Assembly: GCA_905182385.1 (NCBI GenBank)
Contig: CAJJBS010000146.1
Span: forward strand, 1-13,755
Reading direction: 5' to 3'
DNA: 13,755 nucleotides
Source: Fidelibacterota bacterium TCS55
GTDB lineage: Bacteria; Fidelibacterota; Marinisomatia; Marinisomatales; TCS55
Both the position numbers and the translations under genes were made by a program. Of this stretch, positions 8,740-13,755 are shown in pieces. Position 1 is the stretch's first letter. Each line of letters starts with the position of its first letter. Below the pieces are notes generated by a model. The model saw only the letters and a program-made list of their open reading frames with translations, had not been told where the DNA came from and made no database searches.

Positions 8740-8744
8740 TTTAT

Positions 8745-8750
8745 ACTCCT
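8745..8750 (-). promoter_or_regulatory. Ribosome binding site for the Tat-exported Gfo/Idh/MocA gene
   Basis: Read on the minus strand, AGGAGT lies five bases before the ATG and its first base shares the last position of the DoxX stop codon. It fixes the start that keeps the twin-arginine motif and suggests translational coupling. Confidence 0.75.
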
Positions 8751-9244
8751 TAATTATTTTTTTGGTTTGATATGAAACGATCTAAACCAATAATAGGACT
8801 TGTAGGGAATGCATAAAGTACCCACAAGGCACACGCTTCAATTAAATTTTTATTAACAATCAAATAGCTTCCTTCATTTGGTTTTCCATACTCTAATCCT
8901 AAAAGAGGTGGGGCAAATAAGTAATATGATAAAACTAAAGCCATTCCAAATAAGGATCCATATTTAGAAAAAATTCCAAGTAGCAATGATATACCAACTA
9001 TAGTTAATCCCCACATATTAACATAATCAGAAATTGTTAAAAAAGTAGGATTCGCAACTATTGATTTTGCTAAACCAGAAAAAATCCACTTTGAATCTAA
9101 AAGATATGCGGCTGATGACCAGTAAGGGTTTATTAATTTTGCTATTCCTTCATACAGAAAATGCCAGCCTATAAGTACTCGTAATGCAACTAAACCATAT
9201 AATTGATAATTATTTTCTTTAATTGAAATATCTAAACTGCTCAT
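8750..9244 (-). CDS. DoxX-like integral membrane protein
   Basis: A 164-residue membrane protein with about four hydrophobic helices: 16-37, 76-93, 97-114 and 133-151. The first helix carries the DoxX-family pattern LRVLIGWHFLYEGIAKL (21-37). DoxX relatives include the DoxD subunit of archaeal thiosulfate:quinone oxidoreductase and many uncharacterised bacterial proteins next to oxidoreductases. It is the first gene of the operon and lies ten bases before the exported Gfo/Idh/MocA enzyme, so passing electrons from that enzyme to quinone is an attractive but unproven role. The frame can be extended to a TTG at 9319, but the GAGGAG site six bases before the ATG at 9244 and the lack of hydrophobic or conserved character in the extra 25 residues favour the shorter form. 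Confidence 0.83.
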   Translation of the reverse strand: MSSLDISIKENNYQLYGLVALRVLIGWHFLYEGIAKLINPYWSSAAYLLDSKWIFSGLAKSIVANPTFLTISDYVNMWGLTIVGISLLLGIFSKYGSLFGMALVLSYYLFAPPLLGLEYGKPNEGSYLIVNKNLIEACALWVLYAFPTSPIIGLDRFISNQKNN

Positions 9245-9250
9245 TTTGTT

Positions 9251-9256
9251 CTCCTC
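9251..9256 (-). promoter_or_regulatory. Ribosome binding site deciding the DoxX-like start
   Basis: Minus-strand GAGGAG lies six bases from the ATG at 9244-9242. It supports this start over the TTG 75 bases upstream. Confidence 0.78.
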
Positions 9257-9270
9257 TTTAAATAAATATT

Positions 9271-9293
9271 CTACTGTAATGAAGTAGTAATGA
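9271..9293. repeat. Overlapping direct and inverted repeats in the divergent promoter region, possible operator
   Basis: GTAATGA occurs at 9276-9282 and again at 9287-9293, eleven bases apart (about one helical turn). CTACT (9271-9275) and AGTAG (9283-9287) form a five-base stem around the first copy. The second copy overlaps the best minus-strand -10 candidate. The layout suits a regulator site for the operon, but in AT-rich DNA such short repeats may be chance. Confidence 0.3.
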
Positions 9294-9319
9294 TAATAGC
9301 TATCTACTCTAAAATACAA
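9290..9319 (-). promoter_or_regulatory. Candidate promoter of the six-gene minus-strand operon
   Basis: Minus-strand TATCAT (9295-9290) is five of six to a sigma-70 -10 box; TTGTAT (9319-9314) is a weak -35 box, with an 18-base spacer. It would give a leader of about 38 bases before the DoxX-like start. This is the best match I see in the 169-base divergent region, but the -35 is poor. Confidence 0.28.
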
Positions 9320-9401
9320 GTTTCATTTTATTTTAAAGTAGTTCATTGTGAATCGAATGAAAAATAAGTTATCTTCTATATCTAAAAATATAATATCCTT
9401 T

Positions 9402-9407
9402 AGGAGG
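9402..9407 (+). promoter_or_regulatory. Ribosome binding site deciding the M24 peptidase start
   Basis: A perfect AGGAGG lies six bases before the ATG at 9414. It selects the start that opens a signal peptide, over the in-frame GTG at 9348. A TATAAT at 9389-9394 lies just upstream but has no matching -35. Confidence 0.85.
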
Positions 9408-9413
9408 GAGACG

Positions 9414-10838
9414 ATGAAAAAAGCTTTAATTATGATCACTTTATTTTGCGGATTATTATTTAGTCAACATTATCAACAAGATTTTCCACCGGAAGAATTT
9501 AAAAAACGATGGGAGAAAGTATTCTCAAAGATTGGTAATGATGCCGTAGCTGTGGTGCAAGGCTTTCCATTATCCAATGGCTATATTATGCCACGTCAAA
9601 CAAATGCATTTTATTATTTAAGTGGTATTGAAACTCCACATTCCTATATACTACTTGATGGACGTAATAAAAAAGCAACTTTATATATGCCCCCTCGTAA
9701 TGAAAGATTGGAAAGAAGTGAAGGCCGTGTTCTTAATGCAGATGATATTAAACTAATTAAAAAATTAGTTGGTGTAGATCAAGTTAGTTCTACTGACCAG
9801 ATGAGAACTAATTTTCCTCCAGACCTAAAAAGAAGTACGATAATATACACGATGTTTACACCGGCAGAAGGTCAAGGTCAAAGTCGTTATGAACTTGAGG
9901 TAGCAAATGCATCAATTGCCGCAGACCAATGGGATGGAAGAATAAGTCGTGAGGGACGCTTTGTACAACTTCTTCGTACTCATAATCGTTATAATGAAGT
10001 CAAGGATTTAACATCAATTATTGATGGTTTAAGAAGTATTAAAAGTAATAATGAAATTGTATTAATTCGTAGAGCTTCGCAATTAGCGGGGTTAGGAATG
10101 ATAGAAGCGATTAAAAGTACAGAGCCAGGAGCTTGGGAATATCAGTTAGATGGAGTTGCAAGATATGTTTATTTGATTAATGGTGCACGTTTAGAAGCTT
10201 ATAGGTCAATAACAGCTTCAGGTACAAAAAATATTAGTAATGGTCATTATTACCGAAATGATAGTCAATTGAAAAGTGGGGATATGGTCCTTATGGATTA
10301 TGCCCCAGACTTTCGATATTATGTAAGTGATATTGGTAGAATGTGGCCTGTAAATGGGAAGTATGAACCTTGGCAGCGTGAATTACTTCAAATTATTTTA
10401 GAATATAGGAATGTTGTTTTAGATATTATTAAACCAGGTCTTACAACTGATCAAATTTTAGAAGAAGCTAGACGAAAAATGAAGCCAATAATGAAACGTT
10501 ATAAATTTTCAAAATTTTTTTATAAGAAGGCTGCAGAGAAAATGGTTCTTACCGGTGGGGGTGTGCTTTCTCATCCCGTAGGGTTAGCTGTCCATGATGA
10601 TGGACCTTATCGAAACGGTCCTTTAAAAGTAGGACATGTCTTTTCAGTCGATCCTCAGATGTGGGTTCCAGAAGAAAATTTATATCTTAGATATGAGGAT
10701 ACTATTGTTGTTACTAATAATGGAAATGAAAATTTTACAGAATTTTTACCATCAGAATTGGATGACCTAGAAGCATTAGTTCGTGAAAAAGGAATCCTAC
10801 AGACTTTTCCTGAAAACAACATGAAATGGAGTAATTAA
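9414..10838 (+). CDS. Secreted M24-family metallopeptidase (Xaa-Pro aminopeptidase-like)
   Basis: A 474-residue protein with a Sec signal peptide (MKKALIMITLFCGLLFSQ; cleavage near residue 17), so it acts in the periplasm or outside. Residues about 22-180 match the aminopeptidase P N-terminal domain, followed by a linker to about 205 and the pita-bread M24 domain (about 212-435). Metal ligands by position are Asp295 (VLMDYA), Asp306 (SDIGRMWP), His387 (LSHPVG), Asp413 (VFSVDPQMW) and Glu428 (YLRYEDT). His278 and His394 (AVHDDG) match the catalytic histidines. The fourth ligand is normally Glu (VEPG in E. coli aminopeptidase P) and is Asp here. It likely removes N-terminal residues before proline, or cleaves Xaa-Pro dipeptides, in scavenged peptides. 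It is the first of three plus-strand genes, 43 bases ahead of the PLP enzyme, and diverges from the sugar operon. Confidence 0.88.
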   Translation: MKKALIMITLFCGLLFSQHYQQDFPPEEFKKRWEKVFSKIGNDAVAVVQGFPLSNGYIMPRQTNAFYYLSGIETPHSYILLDGRNKKATLYMPPRNERLERSEGRVLNADDIKLIKKLVGVDQVSSTDQMRTNFPPDLKRSTIIYTMFTPAEGQGQSRYELEVANASIAADQWDGRISREGRFVQLLRTHNRYNEVKDLTSIIDGLRSIKSNNEIVLIRRASQLAGLGMIEAIKSTEPGAWEYQLDGVARYVYLINGARLEAYRSITASGTKNISNGHYYRNDSQLKSGDMVLMDYAPDFRYYVSDIGRMWPVNGKYEPWQRELLQIILEYRNVVLDIIKPGLTTDQILEEARRKMKPIMKRYKFSKFFYKKAAEKMVLTGGGVLSHPVGLAVHDDGPYRNGPLKVGHVFSVDPQMWVPEENLYLRYEDTIVVTNNGNENFTEFLPSELDDLEALVREKGILQTFPENNMKWSN

Positions 10839-10870
10839 AAATGAAGAATAAAACTAAAAGATAATATAAT

Positions 10871-10875
10871 AAGGA
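10871..10875 (+). promoter_or_regulatory. Ribosome binding site of the PLP-enzyme gene
   Basis: AAGGA lies six bases before the ATG at 10882. It supports the first Met as start, which fits the usual N-terminus of the family. Confidence 0.6.
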
Positions 10876-10881
10876 TTAATT

Positions 10882-12042
10882 ATGGATAAGAAAAAGCAAG
10901 CGTTTAATACAAAAGTAATCCATGCTGGAGAACCTGATCCTCGAATTGAAGGTGCCGTAAATGTTCCAATATTTCAAAGTTCAACTTTTGAATTTGAAGG
11001 ACAAACTGATTATAATGATTTAAAATATATTCGTCTTAATAATACACCTAATCACATCGCATTACATAAAAAATTAGCGATATTAGAGGGTGCTGAAAAA
11101 GCTTTGGTTACTTCTTCAGGGATGAGTGCAATTACAACTACCTTGCTTACTTTTTTGAAAAATGGTGATCATATAATTGCTAATAATACTCTTTATGGTG
11201 GTACGGCAGATTACATTAAAAATGATTTACCTGAATATGGTATCGAGGTTGATTTTATTGACTCTGGAGATCCTTCGGGTTGGATGGATAAAATGAGACC
11301 AAATACTAAAGTTATTTATGTTGAAACAATTACTAATCCTCTTATGGAAATTGGCGCATTAGATAAAGTAGTTGAGTTTGCAAAAGAAAATAATTTGATC
11401 TCTATGATTGATAATACGCTGGCAAGTCCAGCATTATTCTGTCCTATTCAACATGGGTTTAATATTTCACTTCATTCTGCTACAAAATATTTAAATGGGC
11501 ACACAGATATTGTTGCGGGTGCCATAATTGGGAATGAGCAACATATATCAATGATTACTTCTAAGTTGAATCATTTAGGCGGGAGTTTAGATCCTCATGC
11601 ATGTTATTTGCTCCATCGTGGAATAAAAACTCTTTCTATTCGTATGGAGAGGCAATGCAAATCAGCATTATTAATTGCTAAGTTTCTTGAACAGCACAAT
11701 AAAGTAAAATTAGTTAATTATCCTGGGCTTATTTCAAGTCCTAGTCATAATAGAGCAAAAGAATTACTTTGTGGATTTGGAGGAATGTTAAGTTTTATTG
11801 TCGAAGGAGGTATTGAAGCTGCAGATATTTTTATTGGGAAATTAGATATTCCTATTAGTACTGCTAGCTTAGGTGGGGTAGAATCCTTAATTACACGTCC
11901 GGTACAAACTTCACATTCTTTATTAAATGATGATGAATTAAACTTTGCTGGAATTGATAAAGCTCTTATAAGAATATCAGTTGGAATAGAAGCTGTAGAT
12001 GATCTAATTGATGATATGAAACAAGCTTTAGATGCAATATAG
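10882..12042 (+). CDS. Cys/Met-metabolism PLP enzyme (cystathionine gamma-lyase/synthase type)
   Basis: A 386-residue cytosolic enzyme of the trans-sulfuration family (PF01053), of typical length. Lys202 in SATKYLNGH (199-207) is the expected Schiff-base lysine, with Ser199 and Thr201 contacting the phosphate. Tyr105 (LYGGT) should stack on PLP, Asp177 (MIDNTLA) should pair with the pyridine nitrogen, Tyr49 and Arg51 (KYIRLNN) reach over from the neighbouring subunit, and Arg364 (LIRISVGIE) should hold the substrate carboxylate. SLGGVESLI (329-337) is a family hallmark, followed by TRPVQTSHS where most members have HPASMTH. The LYGCT cysteine of methionine gamma-lyases is Gly107, so that activity is less likely. 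Cystathionine gamma-lyase, gamma-synthase or a related sulfhydrylase cannot be separated by sequence alone. It shares a likely operon with the M24 and amidohydrolase genes. Confidence 0.86.
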   Translation: MDKKKQAFNTKVIHAGEPDPRIEGAVNVPIFQSSTFEFEGQTDYNDLKYIRLNNTPNHIALHKKLAILEGAEKALVTSSGMSAITTTLLTFLKNGDHIIANNTLYGGTADYIKNDLPEYGIEVDFIDSGDPSGWMDKMRPNTKVIYVETITNPLMEIGALDKVVEFAKENNLISMIDNTLASPALFCPIQHGFNISLHSATKYLNGHTDIVAGAIIGNEQHISMITSKLNHLGGSLDPHACYLLHRGIKTLSIRMERQCKSALLIAKFLEQHNKVKLVNYPGLISSPSHNRAKELLCGFGGMLSFIVEGGIEAADIFIGKLDIPISTASLGGVESLITRPVQTSHSLLNDDELNFAGIDKALIRISVGIEAVDDLIDDMKQALDAI

Positions 12043-12064
12043 TATTATATAATTAAATATTATC

Positions 12065-12070
12065 AGGTGA
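12065..12070 (+). promoter_or_regulatory. Ribosome binding site deciding the amidohydrolase start
   Basis: AGGTGA lies five bases before the ATG at 12076. The alternative GTG at 12067 falls inside this site, so the ATG is preferred. Confidence 0.65.
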
Positions 12071-12075
12071 TCAAA

Positions 12076-13746
12076 ATGAGAAAAACATATATCATCTCTA
12101 TAGCATTTTTTCTGTTAATCAGTTGTGCAGATTATGATGTGGTCATTCGAAATGGAATGGTTTATGATGGAACGGGGGAAGAGCCCTATACCGGTGATGT
12201 TGCAATTATTAATGATAAGATAGTTAAAGTTTCAAAATCAATTAATGGCAAAGGTAAAAAAGAGATTAATGCTTCTGGATTAGCAGTTTCTCCTGGATTT
12301 ATTAATATGCTTAGTTGGGCTACGACATCACTTATAAAAGATGGTCGTTCTTTAAGTGATATTAAACAGGGTGTGACTTTAGAAGTCTTTGGTGAAGGGT
12401 GGTCAATGGGACCGTTAAATGAAGAGATGAAAGAAGAACAGCAAGCAGAGGCAAAAGGCTTTGAAATTGATTGGAATTCCCTTGGGCAATATTTAGAGTC
12501 ACTAGAAAAAAGAGGCGTATCAACAAATGTAGCTTCATTCCTTGGAGCTACTACTTTAAGAATTCATGAAATTGGTTTTGAAGACCGTAAGCCTACAGAT
12601 CAAGAAATGAATAATATGCGGGAATTGGTGAGAGAAGCAATGGAAGAAGGTGCCATGGGTATAGGTTCGTCTTTAATCTATGCTCCAGCATTCTATTCTT
12701 CTACCGAAGAATTAATTGAGCTTTGTAAAGTTGCCTCGGAATATGGTGGCATGTACATCTCTCATATGAGAAGTGAAAGTAATAAGTTATTAGAAGCACT
12801 GGATGAATTAATTAAAATATCTAAGGAGGCTAATATTTCTGCTGAAGTATATCATTTGAAAGCAGGAGGGCTTCCAAATCATTATAAAATAGATCTAGTT
12901 ATTGAAAAGATAAATAAGGCTAGAGATCAAGGATTAAACATAACTACGAACATGTATAATTATATTGCTGGAGCTACTGGTTTAGATGCTCATATGCCAC
13001 CTTGGGTTCAAGAAGGAGGATATGATAAATGGGTTAAAAGGTTAAAAGATCCATTAATTAGAGCTAGAGTAAAACAAGAAATGATCAAAGATACCGATGA
13101 TTGGGAGAACCTAGGTTTCCTTTCTGGCGCTGATGGAGTTTTATTTTCTGATTTTAAGAATCCTAAACTTAGAAAATATATTGGAATGACTTTAAAAGAA
13201 GTATCGGATAAATTAAAGAAACATTATGCGGATGTTGCTATAGATTTTGTTATTGAAGATGGAAGTAGAGTTGAAGTGGTTTATTTTTTAATGTCGGAAG
13301 AGAATATAAAAAAGCAAATTCAATTACCTTATATGAGTTTTGGTTCAGATGCCGGTTCAATAGCACCTGAAGGAGAATTTTTAAATTCAAATCCTCATCC
13401 AAGAGCTTATGGTAATTTTGCAAGATTATTAGGTAAATATGTACGTGAAGAAAAAGTTATTTCTCTGGAAAATGCTATATATAAACTTTCTGGATTATCT
13501 GCTACAAAATTAAAATTGAAGAAAAGAGGATTTTTAAAAGAAGGCCACTTCGCAGATGTGCTAATATTTGATCCAAATACTATTTCTGATCATGCAACTT
13601 TTGAAAAGCCTCACCAATTAGCTACAGGAATGCAGCATGTATTTGTAAATGGAGTTCAGGTACTTAATTTTGGTAAACATACTGGAATGACTCCAGGTAG
13701 AGTTGTGCGTGGACCAGGTTATAAAAATAAATCTTATGAATATTAA
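12076..13746 (+). CDS. N-acyl-D-amino-acid deacylase-family amidohydrolase lipoprotein, HxH motif missing
   Basis: A 556-residue exported lipoprotein: signal MRKTYIISIAFFLLIS followed by Cys17. The mature protein resembles D-aminoacylases: DVVIRNGMVYDGTGEEPYTG (21-40) starts the small beta domain, SPGFIN (72-77) enters the barrel, and the C-terminal strand region ends with GHFADVLIFDP (490-500) and HVFVNGVQVL (521-530). His230 (YISHMRSES), His260 (VYHLKAGG) and Asp425 (FGSDAG) match metal or catalytic positions. The first metal motif is lost: the usual PGFIDxHxH reads PGFINMLSW, with Leu79 and Trp81 where His is expected, and the GNCG cysteine region reads GEGW. A one-metal enzyme, a changed activity or a non-catalytic binder are all possible. 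The family splits N-acyl-D-amino acids or related amides. It follows the PLP gene by 33 bases, probably in one operon. Confidence 0.84.
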   Translation: MRKTYIISIAFFLLISCADYDVVIRNGMVYDGTGEEPYTGDVAIINDKIVKVSKSINGKGKKEINASGLAVSPGFINMLSWATTSLIKDGRSLSDIKQGVTLEVFGEGWSMGPLNEEMKEEQQAEAKGFEIDWNSLGQYLESLEKRGVSTNVASFLGATTLRIHEIGFEDRKPTDQEMNNMRELVREAMEEGAMGIGSSLIYAPAFYSSTEELIELCKVASEYGGMYISHMRSESNKLLEALDELIKISKEANISAEVYHLKAGGLPNHYKIDLVIEKINKARDQGLNITTNMYNYIAGATGLDAHMPPWVQEGGYDKWVKRLKDPLIRARVKQEMIKDTDDWENLGFLSGADGVLFSDFKNPKLRKYIGMTLKEVSDKLKKHYADVAIDFVIEDGSRVEVVYFLMSEENIKKQIQLPYMSFGSDAGSIAPEGEFLNSNPHPRAYGNFARLLGKYVREEKVISLENAIYKLSGLSATKLKLKKRGFLKEGHFADVLIFDPNTISDHATFEKPHQLATGMQHVFVNGVQVLNFGKHTGMTPGRVVRGPGYKNKSYEY

Positions 13747-13755
13747 AAGTATAGA

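Noticed and set aside
4920..8770. Plus-strand frames of 60-79 codons opposite the operon
   Set aside because: All lie antisense to conserved family motifs and have no supporting ribosome sites or recognisable products.
9245..9319. N-terminal extension of the DoxX-like protein from a TTG
   Set aside because: The 25 extra residues look like translated promoter DNA, and a strong GAGGAG site precedes the internal ATG at 9244.
9389..9394. Perfect TATAAT as the plus-strand promoter
   Set aside because: No -35-like sequence lies at a 15-19 base spacing and the leader would be only about 12 bases. In AT-rich DNA the hexamer is expected by chance.
9348..9413. N-terminal extension of the M24 peptidase from a GTG
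   Set aside because: It would bury the signal peptide, and a perfect AGGAGG precedes the ATG at 9414.
10882..12042. Methionine gamma-lyase assignment for the PLP enzyme
   Set aside because: The LYGC cysteine typical of that enzyme is Gly107, so only the wider trans-sulfuration family is supported.
1..13755. CRISPR arrays, tRNA, rRNA, insertion sequences, prophage or defence genes
   Set aside because: I saw no regular spaced repeats, clover-leaf or rRNA-like stretches, transposase motifs or toxin/defence domains on either strand.

Overview
The window is AT-rich with A/T-rich third codon positions, uses the standard code, and holds genes packed almost end to end. Several genes have clear Shine-Dalgarno sites, and there are many exported proteins: three lipoproteins (one of them cut by the window edge), two Tat-signal proteins and one Sec-signal protein. 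This suits a free-living, heterotrophic, diderm (Gram-negative-type) bacterium that degrades organic matter. The style resembles marine FCB-group lineages such as Candidatus Marinimicrobia (SAR406). That placement is inference from gene content and style. Strong Shine-Dalgarno sites argue mildly against Bacteroidetes. No rRNA, tRNA, CRISPR or mobile element was seen, and no stretch over 300 bases lacks a gene.

Layout. (1) Positions 2-2908 (+) hold a large DUF5107/TPR lipoprotein whose first few codons lie outside the window. A possible 45-residue gene follows it directly (2911-3048). (2) Positions 3055-9244 (-) hold a tight six-gene operon with gaps of 1 to 15 bases. In transcription order it encodes a DoxX-like membrane protein, a Tat-exported Gfo/Idh/MocA oxidoreductase, an MFS transporter of the nucleoside:H+ symporter type, a cytosolic Gfo/Idh/MocA oxidoreductase, a DUF1080 (3-keto-disaccharide hydrolase family) lipoprotein, and a Tat-signal xylose-isomerase-like TIM barrel. 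(3) A 169-base divergent intergenic region (9245-9413) should carry the promoters. (4) Positions 9414-13746 (+) hold a secreted M24 metallopeptidase, a Cys/Met-metabolism PLP enzyme and a lipoprotein of the N-acyl-D-amino-acid deacylase family.

How they fit. The minus-strand operon has every part expected of an oxidative 3-keto-glycoside route: oxidation of the sugar at C3, cleavage of the now labile glycosidic bond by the DUF1080 protein, rearrangement or hydration by the TIM barrel, uptake, and reduction by the second Gfo enzyme. Predicted locations put the first three enzymes outside the inner membrane and the last inside, with the MFS protein bridging. The DoxX-like protein is a candidate electron acceptor for the exported dehydrogenase. 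The plus-strand trio looks like peptide, N-acyl-amino-acid and sulfur-amino-acid breakdown. Its amidohydrolase lacks the HxH metal motif and its M24 enzyme has Asp for one metal-ligand Glu.
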